Part shown: positions 38,551 through 48,536 of the stretch, piece by piece
How positions within the stretch are numbered: position 1 is the first letter of the stretch
Layout: every line of letters starts with the position of its first letter
Origin: Chryseolinea lacunae
GTDB taxonomy: Bacteria; Bacteroidota; Bacteroidia; Cytophagales; Cyclobacteriaceae
Assembly (NCBI RefSeq): GCF_016735595.1
Contig: NZ_JAERRB010000013.1
Location: 124,001 to 188,000 of the forward strand
Direction of reading: 5' to 3'
DNA: 64,000 bases
Made by a program: the position numbers and the translations under genes
Notes under the pieces: generated by a model
Told to the model about the DNA's origin: nothing
The model's database searches: none
The model's input: only the letters and a program-made list of their open reading frames with translations

Positions 38551-41500
38551 ATGATTGTGTCTATGGAAATTTTTCTACGCCGGAAAAGCCTGCTATTGAT
38601 TTTGATGCTTGCCGTGTCCACGCTACAGGCCTGGGCCAACAACACGGTGACTGTGGAGAAAGCCGGAAGCCAGGCTGACCCCGTGAACACCGGGCCCATT
38701 CTTTTTGTGGTGACCTTTAACGAGGCCGTGACGGGCTTCACCAACACCGACGTGGATCTGTCTACATCCACAACCTCCGGCACGCTGGCGGCAGTGGTGA
38801 CCGAAATTGCACCTAACAACGGAACCACCTATCAGGTGAGCGTGAGTGGCATGACCGGCACGGGCAATGTGACGGCCAGACTTAACGCTGGCGCAGCGAC
38901 GCTGGTTTCGAATGGAACAACAACGACGGCGGCCAGCACCAGCAGCGACAACACCGTGCGCTACGACATTACGCCCCCCACCGTAAGTTCACTGACGCCT
39001 GCAGACAATGCCACCGGCGTGGCTGTGAACACCAACCTCGTCATCAACTTCAGCAGCAACATCAACAAAGGCACGGGCACCATTGAACTTCGCCGCGACT
39101 CCGATGATTCGATTGTGGAAAGCTATGTGCTTCCCGGCGCTGCGGAAGTGACCGTGAGCGGCATGGACGCCACCATCAATCCGTCGGCCAACCTTGTTCC
39201 CAACACCAAGTACTACGTGATCGTGCCGGCCACAGCCTTTCACGACAATGCCACAAACGACTTTGCCGGCCTCGCCACAAAAGGCAACTGGGATTTCACC
39301 ACCGTGAATCCTCCACCCGACATCGTCACACTGGATCCGGCGAACGGCGCCACCGGTGTGCCTGTAGCCACCAATTCTGTAAAAATTACCTTCACCGAAC
39401 CTGTGGTGAATGTGGGCGACAACTCGAACAACAACAACCGGATCATCATCCGGAACATGACCGCCAGCGCCACACACGAAACCATCGACCCTACGGCCGC
39501 AGGTCGTGTGACGATTGCCGGCAACGATGCGACCATCACACTGAGCGTGGCATTGGTGGCAGGCACGAAATATTCCGTGCGCATCGGCAATTCTGTTTTT
39601 GACGATGTGGATGGTGGTTCCTTTGCCGGAACAGGCGACCCTGAGTGGCAGTTCACACTGCTGGCAGCGCCCGTCATCACATCCATTGAATCAGGTGCAT
39701 CAGACCCCACTTCAGCAACGTGTATTGGCGAGGACGTTACCATTCACGGAACTGACTTTGGCGCGTCGCCGACCGTTACGATCAACGGTGTGACTATCCC
39801 CTATCAGGCGGGCAACACCAATACACAAATTGTATTCACCGTGCCCGGCACAGTATCGGGCACATATCCGATTGTGGTGAAAAACAACACTACGAACCTC
39901 TCGGGCTCGTCGGCCAACATCACCTTCAAGCCTGCCATTAACCTGGCGCTGGGTGTATCGGCCAATCCCAGTAGTGCGGCCGTTGGCGGCATGTCTAACA
40001 TAAACGTAGCCAACTCGCAGTCAACGGTGACCTACCAGATGATTCTGGGCGCCAGCACAAACATTGGCAACACGCAGACGGGCAACGGCTCACAACTCTC
40101 GTTTGCCACTGATGCTTCGCCAAACGGATTTACATTTCCCACGCCCGGCCCCACAAGCTATACTTACAAATTCAAAGCTACGTCTGCCGGATGTACTGAT
40201 AAATTCCTGACTGGCACCGCTACCGTGAGCGTTTCGGCCGTGACGGCCGACGCCGGTCCGGACAAGCTGCTTTGTATTGGCGACGCGGTGACCATTGGCG
40301 GCAGCCCCACCGCAAGTGGTGGCACCGGATTTCTGAACGTTTCCTGGTCGGGCCCCAGCTCATTCACCAGCAACGCTCCCAACCCCAGCGTGACCACACC
40401 CGGTATCTATACCGTGACCGTGAAAGACAACACGGGCGCTACTGACACCGACGATGTTGAAGTCAACGGCTCCGTGAAACCCTCCATCACCTTTGTGGAC
40501 ACGCTGCGCCGCCAGTTCAGCTATGACGAAAACAAATATCAGCTCAGCAACAAAGTGGTGGTGACACCCAACGACGGATCAGGTGTTTTCACCGGTCAGG
40601 GCGTGAGCTACAACTCCGACAACAAATACTATTTCAACCCGCAAGCCTTCACCACCTATAGCACAGGCGTGCCCATCACCTATACCCACACCACACTTGA
40701 CGGTTGCTCGGATGCTGCTACATTCTTTGTTGACGTCTATCAACCCGGCACGGCCATCAACAACCTGAAGTCGTTGTATTGTTCTACCGAAGGGCAAAGC
40801 AACATCCTGAGCTTTAACGGTGCAATCTTCACGTTGCCTCCCGGAAAATCGTTTAGCTCGTTCAAGATTTACCAGGGATACGATCCCATTCTTGGTGTTT
40901 ATCTAACCTACGATCCTGCCGATCCAAACTATCCGCTGACACAGCTTCCCGGTTTTCCACGCACCTATCGCCTCAACCCCACCAAAGCTTACAACCTGGT
41001 GGGACCTACTACCATGTTCATCCTCATCTATCTGAGAACAACCGCCACCGGCATTGAAGATCCTACATGGTATACCTATGGGGCCACACGTCTTGTGGCG
41101 CCGGGAGCAGTTCCTGAAATTCTGCCCCTTGCAGAAGGACAACTCATCTGCGAAAAAGATCCGCTGGTCACCCTTTCGAACTCGCTGGAGTCGCCCATAT
41201 TCGGCTACACATCACTCGGCTATGAAGAACCCGACGACAACTCGGTGGTAGGCTCAGGCCCCTATCGCTTCAATCCAGATCTTGTGAACTTCGCGCCCAG
41301 CGACGTCACAAAAGATGTCACGCTTTTCTACAACTATAAAGACATAAACGGCTGTGTCGGCCAGGCGGAGCGCATCGTCACTGTGGTGAAAAAAGCCGGG
41401 GGACCGACGGCACCCGATCAACAGTACTGCCAGTTCTTTGAAGGGCAACGCGTATTGGTTGCCAGTGCGGCAACCAAGGGTGGCTTCACCTGGTATGAAA

Positions 41501-43776
41501 ACTCAAATCTGTCGGACTTGAATCCGGTTACAGGTTCGGTGCTCGACACACAGATCAGCACGCAAAATCCGATCACAAAATCATATTACGTAACACACTC
41601 CGCATTGGGATGCGAGAGCAATCCAACCACGGCGGTCATCAGCGTGACACCTGCGCCCGTCATTAACCTAACCATCCCCGCACAATGCGAAGGCATTCCC
41701 TTCACCTATGTGGGGCCCACACCTCCCGGCAACAACCCTTCGTATGAATGGAAATTTGAAGGCGACAACCAGGTGTATACTACAAAAGATGTTGACCATA
41801 CATTCCCCAACGCCGGTGCTTACTCGCTGCGGTTGTTGGTGCGGTCAGAAACCAATTCACAACAATGTGAAACGTCGGCCACCGTGCCCATCCTGGTGGG
41901 AGCCATTCCAAAAGCAAACTTCACTTTCAATCAATTGTGTGATGGCGACAACACCCAATTCCATGGCACCGCCAACCTCACCATCGACAAGATGTATTGG
42001 GATTTTGGCGACGGCGATGTGCTGGTGAAAGACGACAAGAACGCTTCGGCCGTTGCGCATGCAGGACGAACCGGTGGCGTCTACAAAGATCCCTCCCACA
42101 AGTTTGTTGGCGGCCCGATTGACTACACGGTTGAGCTGCGCGTGTTCACGAACCTGAATTGCAGCGACACCGTGAAAAGCACCGTGCGCCTTCTTCCCTA
42201 CCTCACCTACAATTCGCAGAGCCCCTATCAAATGGAGAACGAGAACGGAGGCGATGGTTTCTGGTCGGTAGACAGCAGCAGCGTGAACTCGAGCTGGAAC
42301 TTTCTGGCGCCTAACGACACCGTGATACACAACACGGCCAATGCCTGGGTCACCAACGGCAACAAATTTGTGAACGAGGGCAACTACAAATCCAGCGAGC
42401 AATCGGCGGTGAACAGTCCTTGCTTCGACCTCACCGGCTTCTCGCGTCCCGTACTTTCCATGGACTATATCGCTTCTACTGCCGCTACCGATGGCGCGGT
42501 GTTGCAGCTGTCGACCGATGGTGGTTTGAACTGGGACGTGCTCGGTTCGAAAAACTCGGGATTAAATTGGTATAACACACTTGCCCTGAACGGAGCCAAC
42601 CCCGGCGGCCAGTTTCTCTTTGCCTGGTCGGGCGGCCTGTTTGATGTGAACCTGGCGCAGTCAGACACGCTGTGGCTGCAGGCGCGTCACTCGCTTGATG
42701 TGGCCAAGCTTCCGGCAAACAAGCGTAACAAAGTTCGGTTCCGCGTTGCCTTTGCCAGCAACAGCGATCCCAAGCGCAGTGTGGAAGGCTTTGCCTTCAA
42801 CAACGTGCACATTGAAGACCGGAACCGGATCATGCTGGTGGAGAACTTCACTAACGTGCAAGCCGCCGGCGCAGCCGTGAACAACGATCGTTTTAATGAT
42901 CTGCTGGAAAATGAAATTGTAAAGATTCAGTATAACGTGAGCTTCCCCGGCGAAGATCCGATCAACCTCGAGAACCCTACCGATCCAAACGCGCGCGGTG
43001 CATACTATGGCATCACCAACGTGAACCAGATTGTGCCCCGTGTCTATCTCGATGGAAACAGCCAGGGCAAACTCACCGCGCCCGACGATTGGCTGGAGTC
43101 GGCACAAAGCCTGCGCTCACTAGTCACTTCAGCGATGGCGATCACGGTCAATACCGTGCCCGCAAAATCGAATGAGCTTTCTGTAAAAGCAACGCTCACA
43201 CCAACACAACCCATCACCCAAGGAAAGCTGGCCGCCCACGTGGCCATTGTTGAAACCCCGGTGGGCAACAATCAATATGTGCTGCGCAAGATGCTGCCCA
43301 GCCCTTCGGGCTTGCTGTTAACCTTGCCCCTGGCCGTTGGCGTGCCGGTCGATCTGCCCGTGCTTACCTGGAAAGCCGACAACCAGGCCGTGAATCCGGC
43401 CAACCTCGCGGTGGTGGTTTTCGTGCAAGACGAAGACACACAGGAAGTGTTGCAAGCTGCCGTGCTTAAGAATCCGGCCAATTTGCCGACCGAGATCATC
43501 ACCGGCACCGAATCAAGCTTTAGCCAGCAAACGGCGCTCTATCCAAACCCTGCAGACCATCGCTTCGTAATCAGGTTGCCGGAGGTGGCCAAGAAAGATA
43601 TACCGATGTCGGTGTTCGACACCTTTGGCCGTGAAGTGCAGCAACGCACCCTTGGCAAAGGTCAGCAGCAGATGACGGTAGATACGCAGAACCTTACAGA
43701 AGGGGTGTATCTGGTGCAGTTCGAGGCCTTGCCCGGTGTGGTTGTCCGCAAAAAAGTGATGGTGGTCCATCCATAA
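38551..43776 (+). CDS. Giant T9SS-secreted multi-Ig surface protein
   Basis: A 1741-residue secreted protein. A signal peptide (about 5-30; Met 5 at 38563 is an alternative start) leads to an Ig-like module (about 30-140), two Big_5-type Ig modules (each with LTPADNATGV- or LDPANGATGV-like openings, about 145-375), an IPT/TIG domain (about 376-460), PKD-like modules (ADAGPDKLLCIGDAVTIGG; WDFGDGDVLV), a jelly-roll region (about 1230-1430), and an Omp28-like segment (MLVENFTNVQAAGA). It ends in a Por sorting domain (LYPNPADHRFVI ... GVYLVQFE ... VVRKKVMV). This is the type A T9SS signal. Probably an adhesin at the surface end of the STAND/TIR gene run. Confidence 0.88.
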   Translation: MIVSMEIFLRRKSLLLILMLAVSTLQAWANNTVTVEKAGSQADPVNTGPILFVVTFNEAVTGFTNTDVDLSTSTTSGTLAAVVTEIAPNNGTTYQVSVSGMTGTGNVTARLNAGAATLVSNGTTTTAASTSSDNTVRYDITPPTVSSLTPADNATGVAVNTNLVINFSSNINKGTGTIELRRDSDDSIVESYVLPGAAEVTVSGMDATINPSANLVPNTKYYVIVPATAFHDNATNDFAGLATKGNWDFTTVNPPPDIVTLDPANGATGVPVATNSVKITFTEPVVNVGDNSNNNNRIIIRNMTASATHETIDPTAAGRVTIAGNDATITLSVALVAGTKYSVRIGNSVFDDVDGGSFAGTGDPEWQFTLLAAPVITSIESGASDPTSATCIGEDVTIHGTDFGASPTVTINGVTIPYQAGNTNTQIVFTVPGTVSGTYPIVVKNNTTNLSGSSANITFKPAINLALGVSANPSSAAVGGMSNINVANSQSTVTYQMILGASTNIGNTQTGNGSQLSFATDASPNGFTFPTPGPTSYTYKFKATSAGCTDKFLTGTATVSVSAVTADAGPDKLLCIGDAVTIGGSPTASGGTGFLNVSWSGPSSFTSNAPNPSVTTPGIYTVTVKDNTGATDTDDVEVNGSVKPSITFVDTLRRQFSYDENKYQLSNKVVVTPNDGSGVFTGQGVSYNSDNKYYFNPQAFTTYSTGVPITYTHTTLDGCSDAATFFVDVYQPGTAINNLKSLYCSTEGQSNILSFNGAIFTLPPGKSFSSFKIYQGYDPILGVYLTYDPADPNYPLTQLPGFPRTYRLNPTKAYNLVGPTTMFILIYLRTTATGIEDPTWYTYGATRLVAPGAVPEILPLAEGQLICEKDPLVTLSNSLESPIFGYTSLGYEEPDDNSVVGSGPYRFNPDLVNFAPSDVTKDVTLFYNYKDINGCVGQAERIVTVVKKAGGPTAPDQQYCQFFEGQRVLVASAATKGGFTWYENSNLSDLNPVTGSVLDTQISTQNPITKSYYVTHSALGCESNPTTAVISVTPAPVINLTIPAQCEGIPFTYVGPTPPGNNPSYEWKFEGDNQVYTTKDVDHTFPNAGAYSLRLLVRSETNSQQCETSATVPILVGAIPKANFTFNQLCDGDNTQFHGTANLTIDKMYWDFGDGDVLVKDDKNASAVAHAGRTGGVYKDPSHKFVGGPIDYTVELRVFTNLNCSDTVKSTVRLLPYLTYNSQSPYQMENENGGDGFWSVDSSSVNSSWNFLAPNDTVIHNTANAWVTNGNKFVNEGNYKSSEQSAVNSPCFDLTGFSRPVLSMDYIASTAATDGAVLQLSTDGGLNWDVLGSKNSGLNWYNTLALNGANPGGQFLFAWSGGLFDVNLAQSDTLWLQARHSLDVAKLPANKRNKVRFRVAFASNSDPKRSVEGFAFNNVHIEDRNRIMLVENFTNVQAAGAAVNNDRFNDLLENEIVKIQYNVSFPGEDPINLENPTDPNARGAYYGITNVNQIVPRVYLDGNSQGKLTAPDDWLESAQSLRSLVTSAMAITVNTVPAKSNELSVKATLTPTQPITQGKLAAHVAIVETPVGNNQYVLRKMLPSPSGLLLTLPLAVGVPVDLPVLTWKADNQAVNPANLAVVVFVQDEDTQEVLQAAVLKNPANLPTEIITGTESSFSQQTALYPNPADHRFVIRLPEVAKKDIPMSVFDTFGREVQQRTLGKGQQQMTVDTQNLTEGVYLVQFEALPGVVVRKKVMVVHP

Positions 43777-43791
43777 GCGCAGCGGAACAAT

Positions 43792-43869
43792 AACCCTTTC
43801 AGACCTTCGTTGGAGGGGACCTGATCGTCGTTGTAGCGACGAGGAAAAAGGTCTGAAAGGGTTGTTTTT
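43792..43869 (+). terminator. Long nested terminator after the giant surface protein
   Basis: A 16-bp perfect stem (43792-43807 with 43848-43863) encloses a smaller TCGTCG/CGACGA hairpin (43825-43842) and is followed by GTTTTTT. It closes the six-gene plus-strand run that starts at 28385. Confidence 0.85.
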
Positions 43870-43942
43870 TATAATTAGTTCCCGCTTTGGAGTATACTAT
43901 TAGTTGTTCTATTTTTAACGCTTAAACTCATACCCCCTTTAC

Positions 43943-44701
43943 ATGGAAATTTTCCTGAAAGCGGAGACCTGGCTCGCTTTATTGACGCTTACATTTTTTG
44001 AAGTCGTGCTGGGCATTGATAACATCATATTCATTTCCATCGTCTCCAATCGTCTTCCTGTAGAAATCCGCGCCAAAACACGGAACCTGGGCTTGTTGCT
44101 GGCCATGTTTGTGCGCATCCTGTTGTTGCTCACCATCACCTGGGTGATGAAGTTCAAAGAGCCGTTGTTTACCGTGCCCGGCAATTTCATCCACAATGAA
44201 GCGCTGGCCATCAGCGGTCGCGACCTCATCCTGATCCTGGGTGGGCTCTTCCTCATCGCCAAGAGCACGCGAGAGATCAACCACGAAATGGAGGGGGAAG
44301 AAGAAACCATGGAATCCGGTGGCGGCAAAGCCAACGTGACGGGCATTATCATCCAGATTATCTTATTGGATATCATCTTCTCGTTTGACTCGATTCTGAC
44401 GGCCGTGGGCTTGACCGACCAGGTCATCATCATGATCATTGCTGTGGTGCTTTCCATCGGCATCATGATCATTTTCTCGGGGGCCATCAGCGATTTCATT
44501 CACCGGCATCCTTCCATGGAAGTGCTGGCCCTGGGCTTTCTCATACTCATCGGCTTCATGCTATTCCTGGAAGGCCTCCACAAAGAGGTTCCTAAAGGCT
44601 ACATCTATTTTGCCATCGTGTTTTCCATGATCATCGAAATGGTGAACATCAGGGTGCGAAACCGACGAAAGAAAGCAAAAGAAGAATTCCATCATGAATA
44701 G
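43943..44701 (+). CDS. TerC-family membrane protein
   Basis: A 252-residue integral membrane protein of the TerC family (tellurite-resistance/Alx-like, linked to metal ion efflux such as manganese). It has the conserved acidic membrane motifs FFEVVLGIDNIIFI and LLDIIFSFDSI, and seven or so helices. Upstream, TTG-N20-TATTTTTA resembles a promoter. Its stop overlaps the start of the DinB-like gene by eight bases, so the two are coupled. Confidence 0.93.
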   Translation: MEIFLKAETWLALLTLTFFEVVLGIDNIIFISIVSNRLPVEIRAKTRNLGLLLAMFVRILLLLTITWVMKFKEPLFTVPGNFIHNEALAISGRDLILILGGLFLIAKSTREINHEMEGEEETMESGGGKANVTGIIIQIILLDIIFSFDSILTAVGLTDQVIIMIIAVVLSIGIMIIFSGAISDFIHRHPSMEVLALGFLILIGFMLFLEGLHKEVPKGYIYFAIVFSMIIEMVNIRVRNRRKKAKEEFHHE

Positions 44702-45221
44702 CGACGACCAACTTCGTTACCCGGTAGGGAAATTTGCGGCAAAGGAATCGTATACCGCTGCCGAGCTGCACGACCTTATCCGTCAGATCGAAAACCTTCC
44801 GGCCGAAGTGGAGAAGGTAGTGAACAACTACAACGACAAACAACTCGACACGCCCTACCGCGAAGGCGGATGGACGGCCCGCCAAGTGGTGCACCACATG
44901 GCCGACAGCCACATGAACGCCTTCATCCGTTTCAAGTGGACACTCACCGAAGACACCCCCACCATCAAGGCCTACAACGAAAAGGCATGGGCCACAACCC
45001 CCGAAACCTCGCTTGATCCGGTGATCTCTATAACGTTGCTGAAAGCTCTGCACACAAAGTGGACCGCACTGCTGAGCTTGCTGACACCGGAAGATCTCAC
45101 CAAATCGTTTCTGCATCCCGACACACAGAAGTATGTTCGCCTCGACAGGCTCATCGCTTTGTATGCCTGGCACGGTGCGCATCACCTGGGACATCTGAAG
45201 ATCGTGGCCAACCTATCTTAA
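44694..45221 (+). CDS. DinB/YfiT-family putative metal-dependent hydrolase or transferase
   Basis: A 175-residue four-helix protein. The metal-ligand histidines are in RQVVHHMADSHMN and YAWHGAHHLGHL, the YfiT/BstA subgroup of the DinB superfamily, which includes bacillithiol transferases. Length is typical. It overlaps terC by eight bases; the YheT-like gene follows after 18 bases. The substrate thiol is not known. Confidence 0.88.
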   Translation: MNSDDQLRYPVGKFAAKESYTAAELHDLIRQIENLPAEVEKVVNNYNDKQLDTPYREGGWTARQVVHHMADSHMNAFIRFKWTLTEDTPTIKAYNEKAWATTPETSLDPVISITLLKALHTKWTALLSLLTPEDLTKSFLHPDTQKYVRLDRLIALYAWHGAHHLGHLKIVANLS

Positions 45222-45239
45222 AAAAACAGAACGCCGGCT

Positions 45240-46175
45240 GTGAACTACCAGCGACCCGCTTTCCTCTTCAACAATCACCTGGAAACCATCTACCCGGCCA
45301 TGCTGCGGAAAGTGGACGACATCGCCTACACACGCGAACGCATCGCCACGCCCGACAACGACTTCATTGACCTGGACTGGTTGAAACAAGACCGCCGCGA
45401 CCTGGTTATTATCTCCCACGGCCTGGAAGGCAATTCGCACCGCGCCTATGTGAAAGGCATGGCACGCGCTGTGTTTGCACAAGGTGTTGATGTGGTGGCC
45501 TGGAACTTCCGCGGGTGCAGCGAAGAAATGAACCGCCTGCTGCGCTTCTATCACAGCGGCGCCACCGAAGACCTCGAGTGCGTGGTGCAACACGCGTTGA
45601 CGAAGGGTTATCAAAACATTTCGCTCATCGGGTTCAGCCTCGGCGGAAACCTCACGCTGAAGTATATGGGCGAACGCCATGCGCACGCCGAGCTGCGAAA
45701 GGCTGTGGCGCTCTCTGTGCCGCTGCACCTTCACTCCAGCTGCCTGCGCATCTCCCAGCGCTCCAACTGGATCTACAATCATCGCTTCCTCACCAACCTG
45801 AAAGCAAAAGTGATGCGCAAGGCCGCCGCCATGCCGGGGCTCGATGTGCAGGGCATCGACAGCATCAAAACACTCATGGCTTTCGACGATCGCTACACCG
45901 CGCCACTCCACGGTTTTGCCGGGGCGCTTGACTATTACACGCGCTGCAGTTCGTTATATTTTCTGGAAGCCATCAACCTGCCCACGCTGGTGGTGAACGC
46001 GCAGAACGATCCTTTTCTCAGCGAAGCGTGCTATCCCACGGCCCTGTTGAAAGACCATCGCTACGTCACCTTCGAACAACCAGTATATGGTGGGCACGTG
46101 GGGTTCACACAATTTCATAAAAATGGATTATATTGGTCGGAAGAGCGTGCGCTATCTTTTTTGTTTTCGGAATAA
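45240..46175 (+). CDS. YheT-like alpha/beta hydrolase
   Basis: A 311-residue cytoplasmic hydrolase of the UPF0017/YheT type. Nucleophile elbow GFSLGGNLTLKYMGE (Ser), acid in NAQNDPFLS (Asp) and His in GGHVGF complete the triad; the SHGLEGNSHRAY and NFRGCSEE motifs are family-specific. The start is a GTG just before the conserved N-terminus; no better ATG exists upstream. Substrate unknown. Confidence 0.88.
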   Translation: MNYQRPAFLFNNHLETIYPAMLRKVDDIAYTRERIATPDNDFIDLDWLKQDRRDLVIISHGLEGNSHRAYVKGMARAVFAQGVDVVAWNFRGCSEEMNRLLRFYHSGATEDLECVVQHALTKGYQNISLIGFSLGGNLTLKYMGERHAHAELRKAVALSVPLHLHSSCLRISQRSNWIYNHRFLTNLKAKVMRKAAAMPGLDVQGIDSIKTLMAFDDRYTAPLHGFAGALDYYTRCSSLYFLEAINLPTLVVNAQNDPFLSEACYPTALLKDHRYVTFEQPVYGGHVGFTQFHKNGLYWSEERALSFLFSE

Positions 46176-46217
46176 AATCACGGTACTTCGCACCAAACTA
46201 TCCCCGACCCATCCTGC

Positions 46218-46916
46218 ATGATCGAGCGTTACAGCGTCACGGCTTCGGCCGAAAAAATAAAAGAACGGTTTCTTGCCGAGGCGCTGGAGGCAATGGACGC
46301 GCGATATAATGCGGCCCCTACGCACCTGCTGCCCGTCATCACGCAGTCGGCACCACAGGGTGTTTCTACGTTCTATTGGGGAACATCGCCCGGATGGGCC
46401 AAGAACAAAACGCCGGGCGAAAAAATCATAAACCTGCGCGCCGAAACCATCCTCGAAAAACCCGCGCTGAAAAAAGCCATGATGAAAAGCCGGTGCCTCA
46501 TTCCCGCCGACAGTTTTTATGCGTGGAAAAAAGTGGGAAAAAAAACCTCCATCCCCTACCGCTTCATGGCCCTGGATCAGGAGCTGTTTTCCTTTGCCGG
46601 TGTGTGGGAAGAGTTTGAAGACACCGACGGCAATCAGTTTCACACCTTCAGCATGATCACCACGCCTGCCAACGAAATGGTGGCCACGGTGCAGGACCGC
46701 ATGCCCGCCATGCTCACCCCCGCGTCGGAAAAAATATGGCTGAACAACGACAGCACGGAAGAAGAGCTGATGGCCGTGCTGGTCTCTTATCCCGCCGAGA
46801 AGACAAACTACTACCCTGTTTCACCACGCATCAACGACATTAACGCCAACGTGCCGTCGCTCATCATTCCCACGCCGCCCTCCGATCAGTTCGGAAACCT
46901 GACGCTGTTCGATTAG
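46218..46916 (+). CDS. SRAP (YedK/HMCES) family protein lacking most catalytic residues
   Basis: A 232-residue protein with the SRAP fold pattern (YNAAPTHLLPVI, FYWGTSPGWAK, INLRAET, RCLIPADSFYAWKK, TVQDRMPAML). Family members crosslink abasic sites in single-stranded DNA through Cys 2. Here residue 2 is Ile (MIERYS instead of MCGRY), the FYEW glutamate is Ala 102, and the histidine before DRMP is Gln 159. Only the Asn of the NxRxET motif (Asn 72) remains. No upstream start would place a Cys at position 2. It is therefore predicted unable to form the thiazolidine crosslink and may bind DNA without reacting. It is the last gene of the plus-strand terC group. Confidence 0.88.
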   Translation: MIERYSVTASAEKIKERFLAEALEAMDARYNAAPTHLLPVITQSAPQGVSTFYWGTSPGWAKNKTPGEKIINLRAETILEKPALKKAMMKSRCLIPADSFYAWKKVGKKTSIPYRFMALDQELFSFAGVWEEFEDTDGNQFHTFSMITTPANEMVATVQDRMPAMLTPASEKIWLNNDSTEEELMAVLVSYPAEKTNYYPVSPRINDINANVPSLIIPTPPSDQFGNLTLFD

Positions 46917-47071
46917 AATTTTTGTTTGAAATAGATTGATCCTTGAGTCGCTTACGCTTGTGAATTGCGCAGCGCTATGCGTTGTGCTATAACTTAGCTT
47001 AGGTCATCATGGACCATGCTTCTCCTAAAAATCTACAGTGTAAAGACGAACGTCAACAGAAGTGCTGACCG

Positions 47072-48094
47072 CTAGAACCCGTCGTCCTTCTCCTCTTCTT
47101 CCTCTTTCTCTTCGGGTGCTGTTTCGTCGGCCTTTTTCTTGGCTTTCTTTTCTTTCTTTTTCCGCTTCGGTTTTTCTTCGGCGGGTTGGTCGGCTTCGTC
47201 GCCGGCGGCCTTATCTTTCTTGCGGAAAAGACCCTTTTTCTTCTTGGGAGCTTCGTCCTGGGTTTGCGTCTGGGGCTGGGGTTGTGCCTGTTCGTCTTCG
47301 TCTACATAGTCGAAGTCGTCTTCTTTTTTCACAGGGGCCACTTCGGTGGTGTCGGCTTCTTCTTTCTTTTTCTTCTTAAACAGGTTCTTGAAGAATCCGC
47401 CCTTCTCCTTTTCTTTTTTCTTGCCGCCCGACTTCGCTTCTTCTTTCGCACCCTGCTGTTGTTGCTGCGCCAGGCGCACATCGGGCAGGATGAGGTTGTG
47501 ACGGAGGTACCACATGTAGTTGTCCTGTTCTACATTGTAGCGAACGTCGGTGATGTAGTATTTCGGGGTCTTGGCCACGTACTTGCCGGTGGCTTCGTCG
47601 AAGCGAAGACTGTCTTGCGTATCGAACCGAAGCATCCGGACCTCCTTGTCCTTGGTGATCATGTACACGCTGTCTTCGGCGGCTTCGGTGGTGTCTTTGG
47701 GAACGTCCACAATGTAGATGCTGTCGATGACCGACCGCGCGGCGAGGTCGAGTTCTGCGCCTTCCACCACGCCATCTTCACCCCCTTCGCCCAACAGGCC
47801 TTCTTCGAAACCGGCCTGGAGCGAATCGGGCACATGCACGTTCACGGGTTTCATGGCCACCGTCTGGAGGCTACGGAGCTTCTTGCGGTAGGAAACCGGT
47901 TCGGCAATTAAATACTTTGTTTTGCTGGCGGTGAGGATCTTGGGCGTGGAGTCTTCCTGGAAATAGCTGAACTTCTTGCGCAGTTCCTCTTTGTCGTAGA
48001 TGAATGCACTTTGATAGGCAGGGCATATCAGGCGTTGTGTGCACGCGCCCAGAACCAGGCTAAGACTAAGTAAAACAAAAAATGGCCTCGCCAT
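47072..48094 (-). CDS. Lipoprotein with highly charged C-terminal tail
   Basis: A 340-residue lipoprotein (lipobox VLGAC, Cys 18). The N-terminal half (CPAYQSAFIYDKEELRKKF) resembles a conserved Cytophagales lipoprotein of unknown function. The C-terminal 120 residues are low-complexity Lys/Glu/Asp/Ala sequence (KKKEKEKGGFFKNLFKKKK, EEKEEEEEKDDGF). Convergent with the SRAP gene and divergent from the TonB receptor. Confidence 0.75.
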   Translation of the reverse strand: MARPFFVLLSLSLVLGACTQRLICPAYQSAFIYDKEELRKKFSYFQEDSTPKILTASKTKYLIAEPVSYRKKLRSLQTVAMKPVNVHVPDSLQAGFEEGLLGEGGEDGVVEGAELDLAARSVIDSIYIVDVPKDTTEAAEDSVYMITKDKEVRMLRFDTQDSLRFDEATGKYVAKTPKYYITDVRYNVEQDNYMWYLRHNLILPDVRLAQQQQQGAKEEAKSGGKKKEKEKGGFFKNLFKKKKKEEADTTEVAPVKKEDDFDYVDEDEQAQPQPQTQTQDEAPKKKKGLFRKKDKAAGDEADQPAEEKPKRKKKEKKAKKKADETAPEEKEEEEEKDDGF

Positions 48095-48386
48095 GAAGTA
48101 GGTAAATCAAACAAAAATAGGGATTTTAAGGAGAACTCATCTTAAAAATAACGGATTTGTAACCCCTTGATCCTCAAAATATACCCATTTAAACGTTGGA
48201 GAACCACTTTTCTTATTTCTCCACGCGCCAGAAGTTGAAACATGAGGCCCCAACAACTCCGGGCAGGACTATCCATCCTAATAAAATAAAGCTCCACAGC
48301 CCCCCGGGGCAATGAAACGCGACACCAACCGAAAAGGCATTTTACCCATTATTTTTAACGTCGAAAGGCGTTGTTCTGCCCCATAA

Positions 48387-48402
48387 TTTAGTTTAGCCTA
48401 AA
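48387..48402. promoter_or_regulatory. DtxR/MntR-like operator, distal copy
   Basis: TTTAGTTTAGCCTAAA: half-sites TTTAG and CTAAA around a six-base centre. It agrees with the copy at 48655 at 14 of 16 positions and resembles iron/manganese boxes of the DtxR/IdeR/MntR family. It lies in the divergent region between the charged lipoprotein and the TonB receptor. Confidence 0.5.
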
Positions 48403-48536
48403 AAAATCAGATCCCTGCTCAGGAGTTAGAAAGGCTTCATTTGCATTGAAGGCTTCATCCCTTCTCAAGAAAATCAACCTTGGAGTCCATATTCTATAGC
48501 CTTTCTCCCTGGCCATATGGAAGATACTCCCCAGAC

